Source: Afipia sp.
GTDB lineage: Bacteria > Pseudomonadota > Alphaproteobacteria > Rhizobiales > Xanthobacteraceae
NCBI GenBank assembly: GCA_026400415.1
Contig: JAPLPA010000261.1
Span: 1 to 6,364 of the forward strand
Direction: 5' to 3'
DNA: 6,364 nt
The first letter of the stretch is position 1, and every line of letters starts with the position of its first letter. Shown in pieces: positions 1 through 5,726 of this stretch. The translations under genes and the position numbers were made by a program. The notes under the pieces are model-generated. The model did not search any database, was not told where the DNA came from, and worked only from the letters and a program-made list of their open reading frames with translations.

Positions 1-1315
1 GGAGATCGAATGCGGCCGGCTCCTTGCCTTTCAGATAATTGCTGACGACGTAAGACCAGATCAGATCGTTCGAACGCAGCATGTTGAAAGCCATCGCCAT
101 CTTGCTGCCTTCGAGCACGCCAGTTTGCTTCATGTCCTGCTCGAGCATTGAAATCTGCTTCTCGTCGACGAATACCAGCAGGTCGCCGGCATGCGTGAAA
201 TCAACTTGAGCTGCAAGGAACGTCGCCGATGCCACGCGCACGCGGCGTTTTTCTGCAAGCCACGCCAGTGTCGAGGCGAGCAGGGTGCCGCCGACGCAAT
301 AGCCCATGGTGTGCACGCGCATTTCGCCGGTTGCCTGTTCGATGGCATCCATTGCAGCCAGCGGGCCCTCGCGCATGTAGTCGTCGAAAGTCTTGGCGCC
401 GAGTTTCTTGTCGGGATTGACCCACGAGATCACGAACACCGTGATACCCTGATCCACGCACCATTTGACGTAGGATTTCTGTGCATTGAGATCGAGAATG
501 TAGAATTTATTGATCCACGGCGGCACGATCAGCAGCGGCGTGCGCAAGACCGTTTCCGTCGTGGGCGCATATTGAATGAGCTGCATCACCTCGTTCTGAA
601 AAATCACCTTGCCGGGTGTCGTCGCCAAATCGCGGCCGACTTCCAGATTGGCGGCGGACTGGCGAATCTTGAGATTACCGTGTCCAGCTTCGACATCTTC
701 CGCCAGCATTTTCATGCCACGCACGAGGTTATCGCCATTTGAGGACAACGTTTGGCGAAGAACTTCGGGATTTGTCAGGACAAAATTCGACGGCGACAAT
801 GCGTTGGCAAATTGCTGAACGTAGAACTCAGCTTTTTTGCGCGTGTGCGCATCAAGCCCTTCGGCATTTTTGACGAGATCGTTTGCCCACTCCGTCGTCA
901 GCAGGTAAGCCTGCATGACGAAGTCGAAGAAATGATTGCTGCGCCATTCCGGATCGCTGAATCGCTTGTCACGCGGTGAAGGCTCGACCGCAGGCTTGGA
1001 TGGTTCGCCAGCGAGGCGCCGCATCGAACTGCCCCACAGATCCAGATAGGCCTTGCCGAGTTTCATTTGCAATTCGGCGGTGCGTTTTTGATCGGAAAGC
1101 CAATAATCGGCGACTGACGAAAACGTCTTGACGACCTCGCCGAGTTCTCCGGACTGATCCTTGATCTCACCGTTCTCGCGCGGCTTGAGGTAAGCGGATA
1201 GGGCCTTGCCGCTGTTTTCCAGCGCGCGGGCAAGGTTGATCGAAAACGCCTCGGGGTCGAAGCCTTTTGCGATTCCGGGGTTCCCGGCTTTTGGATCTGG
1301 TGCCACGTCGCTCAT
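1..1315 (-). CDS. phaC: Class I poly(3-hydroxyalkanoate) synthase PhaC, C-terminus cut off by window edge
   Basis: PhaC polymerises (R)-3-hydroxyacyl-CoA, mainly 3-hydroxybutyryl-CoA, into PHA at the surface of cytoplasmic storage granules, releasing CoA. I translated the minus strand by hand from the ATG at 1315-1313 and found 438 codons without a stop, running off the left edge. The start reads MSDVAPDPKAG. An N-terminal domain (about 1-240) holds the FSDPEWRSNHFFDF segment (119-132), which resembles the conserved class I PhaC_N block. An alpha/beta-hydrolase core follows, with LLIVPPWINKFYILDL (261-276), FVISWVNPD (294-302) and the lipase-like box G-Y-C-V-G at 338-342. Cys340 (codon at 298-296) is the expected nucleophile. 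The visible part ends at PAAFDL, where class I enzymes usually continue into LYWN. Full-length family members have about 590-600 residues, so the general-base Asp and His lie outside the window. The start has almost no Shine-Dalgarno; only AT-rich DNA precedes it. The identity is secure; substrate chain length is inferred from class I similarity. Confidence 0.96.
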   Translation of the reverse strand, partial: MSDVAPDPKAGNPGIAKGFDPEAFSINLARALENSGKALSAYLKPRENGEIKDQSGELGEVVKTFSSVADYWLSDQKRTAELQMKLGKAYLDLWGSSMRRLAGEPSKPAVEPSPRDKRFSDPEWRSNHFFDFVMQAYLLTTEWANDLVKNAEGLDAHTRKKAEFYVQQFANALSPSNFVLTNPEVLRQTLSSNGDNLVRGMKMLAEDVEAGHGNLKIRQSAANLEVGRDLATTPGKVIFQNEVMQLIQYAPTTETVLRTPLLIVPPWINKFYILDLNAQKSYVKWCVDQGITVFVISWVNPDKKLGAKTFDDYMREGPLAAMDAIEQATGEMRVHTMGYCVGGTLLASTLAWLAEKRRVRVASATFLAAQVDFTHAGDLLVFVDEKQISMLEQDMKQTGVLEGSKMAMAFNMLRSNDLIWSYVVSNYLKGKEPAAFDL

Positions 1316-1405
1316 GAATTATTATTATAGACCTACATTTCGACTTGGCTGTGATGCTTTATTGTCTAACGGTCCAATTCGGTTAATTGCTTCGGATTTG
1401 TTTTG

Positions 1406-1416
1406 CTGCGTTGCAA
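1406..1416. promoter_or_regulatory. Candidate PhaR-like operator (CTGC-N3-GCAA)
   Basis: The sequence CTGC (1406-1409), three bases, then GCAA (1413-1416) is one base away from the CTGC-N3/4-GCAG pattern I recall for the PHB-responsive repressor PhaR in Rhodobacter. It also reads as TTGC-N6-GCAA from 1403 to 1416. It lies about 90 bases upstream of the phaC start and overlaps the proposed -35 box of the opposite gene. The site is short and could occur by chance, so this is a suggestion only; no phaR gene is visible in the window. Confidence 0.25.
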
Positions 1417-1440
1417 GAATCTTTCGAAGTGGGCCATAAT
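1411..1440 (+). promoter_or_regulatory. Candidate sigma70-type promoter for the lipoprotein gene
   Basis: TTGCAA at 1411-1416 and CATAAT at 1435-1440 match the TTGACA and TATAAT consensus at 4/6 and 5/6 positions, with an 18-base spacer. It would give a leader of roughly 125 bases before the GTG start at 1574. It is the best-looking promoter pair I found in the divergent region on the plus strand, but it is a visual match with no scoring behind it. Confidence 0.35.
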
Positions 1441-1573
1441 CGGGCCTTACCTGCGCGCCTATCTGCTGTCGATATTGTTCCGGAATTAACGGATTTCCGC
1501 GATGTTCGATCATTCGGCAGACCTTGCCTTGCGATCAGGCAGACCAGCAGTCATCGAAACGTCCTGAGGCTTC

Positions 1574-1885
1574 GTGAACCGCTCCCAATCATCCCCGGAA
1601 AAGTGGTCGCTACGATCGCCCGTCGTGCTCGGCTTTGCGTTGCTCGGTTTTACGCTTGCGGGTTGCTCCATCCCGGTTGCTGATCTTCCCCTGATTGGTT
1701 TGCCAGCAAACACTCCGGCTCGGCCTGCAATCCAAGCCGATTACCCCGCCGTCCATGACATTCCGGCCGCGCGTGCGGAGGCAGTTTTAACGCCTGAACA
1801 GCAAGAGAAGATCGAAAAAGATCTTGTGGCCGCCCGCAACCGGCAGGCCAGCGGCGTTCAGAAGGCATCCCAAGGCCAGAATTGA
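1574..1885 (+). CDS. Small lipoprotein of unknown function (103 aa)
   Basis: The function is unknown. The product starts with a lipoprotein signal: a basic/polar n-region (1-16), a hydrophobic stretch VVLGFALLGFTLAG (17-30) and a lipobox LAGC with Cys31 as the lipidated residue. Ser follows at +2, which by the usual rule favours outer-membrane sorting. The mature part of about 73 residues is rich in Ala, Pro and charged residues. It has a proline-containing segment PLIGLPANTPARPA (39-52), a YPAVHDIP motif (57-64) and a helical C-terminus with TPEQQEKIEKDLVAARNRQ (73-91). I recall similar small lipoproteins with a PAVHD-type motif beside genes like these in Bradyrhizobium relatives, but could not check. 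The start is GTG, preceded by GAGG at 1566-1569 with a 4-base spacer. The next in-frame GTG (codon 18) would remove the signal's n-region, so 1574 is preferred. The gene stands alone: 258 bases from divergent phaC and 214 from alaC. Confidence 0.82.
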   Translation: MNRSQSSPEKWSLRSPVVLGFALLGFTLAGCSIPVADLPLIGLPANTPARPAIQADYPAVHDIPAARAEAVLTPEQQEKIEKDLVAARNRQASGVQKASQGQN

Positions 1886-1993
1886 GCTTTTTGATTTGCC
1901 AGACGCCTTCAGCCTCATTCGTGCTAAAAAGACCATGATTCAAACGCAAGCACACCCTTTGTTGGAAAAGCGGCGTTCGTTTGCACGTGAATT

Positions 1994-2034
1994 GGCGTAA
2001 AACGCTGAAATAATGCATTTTCTTCGTTTACGCC
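1994..2034. repeat. Inverted repeat GGCGTAAAACG ... CGTTTACGCC upstream of alaC
   Basis: The left arm GGCGTAAAACG (1994-2004) and right arm CGTTTACGCC (2025-2034) are reverse complements except for one extra A in the left arm. The spacer is 20 bases. The similarity continues outward as AATT before the left arm and its complement AATT after the right arm. Paired arms spaced like this suit a dimeric or tetrameric repressor site; alternatively the RNA could fold. The right arm overlaps the next hairpin by three bases, so the two structures would compete in RNA. Confidence 0.5.
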
Positions 2035-2049
2035 GAATTTCGCTTCGGC
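2032..2049 (+). repeat. Short perfect hairpin GCCGAA-N6-TTCGGC in the alaC leader
   Basis: GCCGAA (2032-2037) and TTCGGC (2044-2049) form a perfect 6-base-pair stem around a 6-base loop, about 50 bases before the alaC start. No T-run follows, so it is not an intrinsic terminator. Its left arm shares 2032-2034 with the larger inverted repeat. A stem of this size can occur by chance. Confidence 0.4.
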
Positions 2050-2099
2050 AGAAAACGCGCTACCCATCACGCTGATTTACCGGTCATCGGAGCCCGACC

Positions 2100-3317
2100 A
2101 TGGAAGAGTTCTACCGCATACGACGCCTGCCGCCTTACGTGTTCGAGCAAGTGAACCGTGCCAAGGCTGCCGCGCGTAATGCCGGTGAGGACATCATCGA
2201 CATGGGCATGGGCAATCCCGATTTGCCGACGCCCGCGCACGTCATCGAGAAGCTGAAGGAGACGCTTGGAAAGCCACGCACGGACCGCTATTCGGCCTCG
2301 CGCGGCATCAATGGGCTTCGTCGCGCCCAAGCGGCCTATTACGAGCGCCGCTTCGGCGTGAAATTGAATCCTGACACGCAAATCGTTGCGACACTCGGTT
2401 CGAAAGAAGGCTTTGCCAACGTCGCGCAAGCCATCACTGCGCCGGGCGACGTCGTGCTCGTGCCGAATCCTAGCTATCCAATTCACGCCTTCGGTTTCTT
2501 GATGGCCGGTGGTGTGGTGCGCTCCGTGCCTGCGGAGCCGACGCCTGATCTATTCGCGCATCTGGAACGGGCGATCGTTCACTCGATTCCGAAGCCGATT
2601 GCGATGATCGCGTGCTATCCGTCGAATCCGACGGCGTATGTGGCTTCGCTCGATTTCTACAAGGACCTCGTTGCGTTCGCGAAGAAACATGAGATTTTCA
2701 TTCTGTCGGATCTGGCTTACGCCGAACTCTATTTTGATGGAGTGCCGCCGCCGTCGGTATTGCAGGTACCGGGTGCGATTGACGTCACGGTGGAATTCAC
2801 CTCGATGTCGAAGACGTTCTCCATGGCCGGATGGCGCATGGGATTTGCGGTCGGCAATGAGCGCATCATCGCAGCACTCGCACGCGTCAAATCCTATCTC
2901 GATTACGGTGCGTTCACGCCGGTTCAGGTCGCTGCAACAGCGGCGCTGAACGGACCGCAGGACTGCATCAAGGAGATGCGGGATACCTATCGCAAGCGAC
3001 GCGACGCACTTGTTGAATCATTCGGCCGTGCCGGTTGGGATATTCCGCCACCTGCAGCGTCGATGTTCGCGTGGGCACCTTTGCCGGACAAATTCAAGGA
3101 TGTCGGCAGCATGGCGTTCGCGACACTCATGGTCGAGAAATCGGGCGTCGTTGTGTCTCCAGGTGTTGCCTTCGGAGAGCATGGCGAGGGTTATGTTCGC
3201 ATCGCGATGGTCGAGAATGAGCAGCGTATTCGGCAGGCGGCGCGCAACATCAAGCGCTTCCTTGAAACAGGCGTCGATTCGTTGCACAACGTGGTTCCCC
3301 TCGCCAATCGGCGCTAA
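2100..3317 (+). CDS. alaC: AlaC-type class I/II PLP aminotransferase
   Basis: This is a cytoplasmic fold-type I pyridoxal-phosphate aminotransferase that moves an amino group between an amino acid and a 2-oxo acid. The 405-residue sequence matches what I remember of E. coli AlaC (YfdZ, about 412 aa) along its length: FYRIRRLPPYVFE (4-16), DMGMGNPDLPTP (34-45), TLGSKEGFANV (98-108) and VPNPSYPIHAFG (121-132). Expected PLP and substrate residues are visible: Asn176 in YPSNPT, Asp204 and Tyr207 in SDLAYAEL, Lys238 (Schiff base) in SMSKTFSMAGWRMGF, and Arg367 in YVRIAM for the substrate carboxylate. The ATG has GGAG seven bases upstream and matches the AlaC N-terminus. AlaC makes alanine from pyruvate and glutamate, but rhizobial homologues are often labelled LL-diaminopimelate or aspartate aminotransferase. 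Its position 20 bases before hom leaves an aspartate-family role open. Family is certain; the physiological substrate is not. Confidence 0.93.
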   Translation: MEEFYRIRRLPPYVFEQVNRAKAAARNAGEDIIDMGMGNPDLPTPAHVIEKLKETLGKPRTDRYSASRGINGLRRAQAAYYERRFGVKLNPDTQIVATLGSKEGFANVAQAITAPGDVVLVPNPSYPIHAFGFLMAGGVVRSVPAEPTPDLFAHLERAIVHSIPKPIAMIACYPSNPTAYVASLDFYKDLVAFAKKHEIFILSDLAYAELYFDGVPPPSVLQVPGAIDVTVEFTSMSKTFSMAGWRMGFAVGNERIIAALARVKSYLDYGAFTPVQVAATAALNGPQDCIKEMRDTYRKRRDALVESFGRAGWDIPPPAASMFAWAPLPDKFKDVGSMAFATLMVEKSGVVVSPGVAFGEHGEGYVRIAMVENEQRIRQAARNIKRFLETGVDSLHNVVPLANRR

Positions 3318-3337
3318 TCAATTCAGGTTTTCCTCTC

Positions 3338-4660
3338 ATGGTCGCACCACTCAAAGTGGGCATTGCGGGTCTCGGCACTGTGGGTGTCGAAGTTGTCCGC
3401 TTGATCGAAGATCAAAGCCGAATGCTTTCCGCGCGGTGCGGGCGTGGCGTGCGCGTCGTTGCAGTCACCGCACGCTCCAAGGCCAAGAAGCGCGGACTTG
3501 ATCTGAAGAAAATCGAATGGGCGAAGAGCCCATTGGCGCTCGCCAACGATCCGACAATCGACTGCTTCGTCGAACTGATGGGTGGCTCGGGCGAGCCGGC
3601 ATTGTCGGCCATCGAAGCGGCGTTGAAGAACGGCAAGTCGGTCGTCACTGCAAATAAAGCGCTCGTCGCAAAGCATGGATCGCGACTAGCGGCGCTCGCC
3701 GAAAAGCACGGCGGCGCGTTGAATTTCGAGGCGGCAGTCGGCGCCGCGATCCCGGTGATCAAAACGTTACGCGAAGGTCTGGCCGGCACCACGGTCAATC
3801 GCGTTTATGGTATTCTCAACGGCACTTGCAATTACATCCTGACGCGGATGGAGAAGGAAGGTCTCTCCTTCGCCGAGTGCCTCAAGGACGCGCAGCGTTT
3901 GGGTTATGCGGAAGCCAACCCATCGTTCGACGTCGATGGCCACGACACTGCACAGAAGCTCTCCATTCTGGCAAGCCTCGCATTCGGCACCAAGGTCAAT
4001 CAAAGCGCCGTGTATGTCGAAGGCATCTCGTCCATTGCGCCGGAGGATTTGCGCGCCGCCGAAGAACTCGGCTATCGCGTGAAGCTGCTTGGTGTCGCCG
4101 TTAAGACCGAGACCGGAATCGAACAGCGCGTACATCCCACGATGGTGCCGCGCTCGTCGTCGATTGCACAAGTCATGGGTGTGACCAACGCTGTTACAAT
4201 CGATGGCGAAGGCATCCCGCCGATCACGCTGGTCGGCCCCGGGGCAGGCGGAGCCGCGACGGCATCGGCGGTGGTTGCCGATATTGCCGACATCGCCCGA
4301 GGAATTCGCGCGCTGCCGTTCGGTCGCCCAATTGAGAAACTGAAAGCGACAACCAAAGCGCCGATGAAGCGTCATGAAGGGGGCTACTATATTCGCCTGA
4401 TGGCCCGCGACCTCGCGGGTACTGCGGCGACTATCGCAACGCGGCTGGCCGAACAGAAAATTTCCATCGAATCCATCGTTCAGCGTCATCCGGATGGCGC
4501 AATGGAGCTGTTAGGACGAAACGGCAAGCCCGCGCCGGTACCCGTGATTCTGATCACGTACGCCACCTCTGAAGATGCCGTACACCGCGCGTTGCAGGCC
4601 GTGCAGCAGGATCGGGTGATAACCGGACGCCCACAGGTGATACGCATTGAGAAGAACTGA
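3338..4660 (+). CDS. hom: Homoserine dehydrogenase (monofunctional, with C-terminal ACT domain)
   Basis: Homoserine dehydrogenase reduces L-aspartate 4-semialdehyde to L-homoserine with NAD(P)H, the branch point toward threonine and methionine. The 440 residues follow the usual order. A Rossmann NAD(P)-binding domain starts with GIAGLGTVG (8-16). TANKALVAKHG (104-114) carries the conserved Lys107, and NFEAAVGAAIPVI (129-141) follows. The catalytic domain holds GILNGTCNYILTRM (158-171), GYAEANPSFDVDGHD (189-203), and Asp203 and Lys207 in GHDTAQKL. A C-terminal ACT domain (about 350-430, beginning YYIRLMARDLAGTAATIATRLAEQ) fits feedback inhibition by threonine. There is no aspartokinase fusion, unlike E. 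coli ThrA. The ribosome site is weak (AGG at 3325-3327, ten bases before ATG), which suggests translational coupling to alaC, whose stop is 20 bases upstream. The gene ends in tandem stops, TGA then TAG. Confidence 0.97.
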   Translation: MVAPLKVGIAGLGTVGVEVVRLIEDQSRMLSARCGRGVRVVAVTARSKAKKRGLDLKKIEWAKSPLALANDPTIDCFVELMGGSGEPALSAIEAALKNGKSVVTANKALVAKHGSRLAALAEKHGGALNFEAAVGAAIPVIKTLREGLAGTTVNRVYGILNGTCNYILTRMEKEGLSFAECLKDAQRLGYAEANPSFDVDGHDTAQKLSILASLAFGTKVNQSAVYVEGISSIAPEDLRAAEELGYRVKLLGVAVKTETGIEQRVHPTMVPRSSSIAQVMGVTNAVTIDGEGIPPITLVGPGAGGAATASAVVADIADIARGIRALPFGRPIEKLKATTKAPMKRHEGGYYIRLMARDLAGTAATIATRLAEQKISIESIVQRHPDGAMELLGRNGKPAPVPVILITYATSEDAVHRALQAVQQDRVITGRPQVIRIEKN

Positions 4661-4670
4661 TAGAAGTCTC

Positions 4671-4698
4671 AAGCCGTGGCAGACATGCCGGGCTTTTT
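4671..4698 (+). terminator. Intrinsic-terminator-like hairpin between hom and glpX
   Basis: AAGCC (4671-4675) pairs with GGCTT (4691-4695), and GGCA (4678-4681) pairs with TGCC (4686-4689) around a GACA tetraloop. Only a small GT/G internal bulge interrupts the stem. Five T residues (4694-4698) run on directly from the stem. This is the layout of a Rho-independent terminator placed 11 bases after the hom stop. The T-run is short and overlaps the stem, so partial read-through into glpX, 22 bases further on, is likely. Confidence 0.55.
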
Positions 4699-4720
4699 AC
4701 GACGCTTTAGGAGTTAGCCG

Positions 4721-5716
4721 ATGTCCGTAACGATTTCCGTTCCGCAGCAACAATTGCTCGAGCGTATTCTGACGCTGGAGATCGTGCGGGTGACGGAGCG
4801 GGCGGCTGTGTCGGCGGCGCGTCTTCGGGGACGCGGCATGGAAAAAGCATCCGATCAGGCGGCAGTGGATGCCATGCGGCGCGAGCTCAACAAATTACCG
4901 ATCGACGGCACCGTCGTGATCGGCGAGGGCGAGATCGACGAGGCGCCCATGCTGTTCATCGGAGAGAAAGTCGGCAGCAAGCACGGCCCCAAGGTCGATA
5001 TTGCGGTCGATCCACTTGAAGGTACTGTGCTGTGCGCCAAGAACATGCCGGGCGCGATTGCGACGATTGCGATGGCGGATGGTGGGACGCTTTTGCACGC
5101 GCCAGATTGTTACATGGAAAAAATCGCAATCGGTCCGGGATATCCCAAAGGCACCGTAGACCTTGATGCGTCGGTCGAAGACAATATTCATGCACTCGCG
5201 AAAGCCAAGGGTGTGAAGTTATCTGAGATCACCGCGATCCTGCTCGACCGGCCTCGCCATTCCGCAAAAGTTGCTGCAATCCGCGCAATGGGCGCTTCGG
5301 TTAGTTTGATCAGCGACGGCGATGTGGCCGGTGTCATCCATTGCGCCGAAGCCCGGACAGGGATCGATATTTATTTAGGCAGCGGCGGCGCGCCAGAAGG
5401 CGTGCTTTCGGCAGCGGCGTTGCGCTGCATCGGCGGCCAAATGCAAACCCGACTTATCATCGACACTGAAGCATTGCGCGAGCGCACGATGAAGATGGGC
5501 ATCAAGAACGCCAAAAAGAAATATGAGGTCGAAGACATGGTTCAGGGCGATTGCCTATTTGCCGCGACCGGCGTGACAACAGGCTCGTTATTGTCCGGCG
5601 TCAGATTTGGCAAGAATGTGATCGAAACCGATACTGTCGTGATGCGCTCCGTCACGGGCACGGTGCGCTATATCAAGGCCGAGCATCGCCAACTCGAAAA
5701 ATTTCACCTCGATTGA
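4721..5716 (+). CDS. glpX: Class II fructose-1,6-bisphosphatase GlpX
   Basis: GlpX hydrolyses fructose 1,6-bisphosphate to fructose 6-phosphate and phosphate in gluconeogenesis; some homologues also act on sedoheptulose 1,7-bisphosphate. It is a metal-dependent cytoplasmic enzyme of the inositol-monophosphatase superfamily. The 331-residue length is normal. Motifs in order: MEKASDQAAVDAMR (40-53) with Asp45, VIGEGEIDEAPMLFIGEKVG (66-85) with Glu69, DIAVDPLEGT (93-102) with Asp97 and Glu100, LLDRPRH (174-180), and LGSGGAPEGVLSAAALRCIGGQMQ (219-242) with Glu226. These acidic residues correspond to the metal ligands known in E. coli GlpX. The C-terminal MRSVTGTVRYIKAEHR (308-323) is typical of rhizobial members. 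The start has a strong AGGAG (4709-4713), 7 bases upstream. The terminator-like hairpin just before it argues for its own promoter or for read-through from hom. Two genes follow with small gaps, so glpX may lead a three-gene unit. Confidence 0.97.
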   Translation: MSVTISVPQQQLLERILTLEIVRVTERAAVSAARLRGRGMEKASDQAAVDAMRRELNKLPIDGTVVIGEGEIDEAPMLFIGEKVGSKHGPKVDIAVDPLEGTVLCAKNMPGAIATIAMADGGTLLHAPDCYMEKIAIGPGYPKGTVDLDASVEDNIHALAKAKGVKLSEITAILLDRPRHSAKVAAIRAMGASVSLISDGDVAGVIHCAEARTGIDIYLGSGGAPEGVLSAAALRCIGGQMQTRLIIDTEALRERTMKMGIKNAKKKYEVEDMVQGDCLFAATGVTTGSLLSGVRFGKNVIETDTVVMRSVTGTVRYIKAEHRQLEKFHLD

Positions 5717-5726
5717 GTTCGCAGCC

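Larger units (their letters stand above)
1316..1573. other. Divergent intergenic control region between phaC and the lipoprotein gene
   Basis: This 258-base stretch lies between two genes pointing away from each other and should hold both promoters. It is visibly more AT-rich near 1316-1440, with an ATT/AAT run just before the phaC start, than the flanking genes. I find one fair plus-strand promoter candidate and one PhaR-like inverted repeat, listed separately. I found no convincing promoter for phaC on the minus strand. The short open frames that cross the region lack ribosome binding sites and recognisable protein features, so I do not call them genes. Confidence 0.6.
1886..2099 (+). promoter_or_regulatory. 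Leader/control region upstream of the alaC-hom genes, with repeats
   Basis: This 214-base gap holds no gene that I can support. Four copies of a CGTTTRC-like element occur within about 95 bases: CAAACG at 1941-1946 (reverse), CGTTTG at 1978-1983, GTAAAACG at 1997-2004 (reverse, one extra A) and CGTTTACG at 2025-2032. Two of them, with their flanks, form an imperfect direct repeat (TTCGTTT at 1976 and 2023, each followed by GAATT), 47 bases apart. A GGAG Shine-Dalgarno at 2089-2092 sits 7 bases before the alaC start. A -35-like TTGCAC lies at 1981-1986, but no good -10 follows at the right distance. I see no riboswitch that I recognise. Confidence 0.45.

Noticed and set aside
191..742. 183-codon plus-strand open frame inside phaC
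   Set aside because: It is antisense to a phaC frame that I translated without a stop and that carries clear PHA synthase motifs. Its own product is rich in Arg/His/Cys with no recognisable domain.
1318..1327. TATAAT-like sequence just before phaC on the minus strand as a -10 box
   Set aside because: It would leave only a few bases of leader before the start codon, and no -35 box is found 16-18 bases further upstream. The match is probably a by-product of the AT-rich run.
1387..1683. 98-codon plus-strand open frame upstream of and overlapping the lipoprotein start
   Set aside because: It runs out of frame into the lipoprotein gene, has no good Shine-Dalgarno and its translation looks like random GC-rich sequence.
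1886..1931. CTTTTT ... AAAAAG pairing as a terminator for the lipoprotein gene
   Set aside because: The stem would be only A-T rich with a long loop, and there is no GC-rich stem followed by a T-run.
1981..2009. TTGCAC as the -35 box of an alaC promoter
   Set aside because: No hexamer resembling TATAAT lies at a 16-19 base spacing; the sequence there is GCTGAAAT.
1650..2018. 122-codon minus-strand open frame across the lipoprotein gene and alaC leader
   Set aside because: It is antisense to the lipoprotein gene, whose signal peptide and lipobox are clear. It has no recognised domain or convincing ribosome site.
1886..2099. SAM-II or other known riboswitch before the alaC-hom genes
   Set aside because: SAM riboswitches are expected before methionine genes in this lineage, but I could not find the conserved SAM-II pseudoknot segments, only generic stems.
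3767..4489. 240-codon minus-strand open frame opposite hom
   Set aside because: It overlaps the well-supported homoserine dehydrogenase. Long antisense frames are common opposite GC-rich genes, and the product is Arg/Cys-rich without any family motif.
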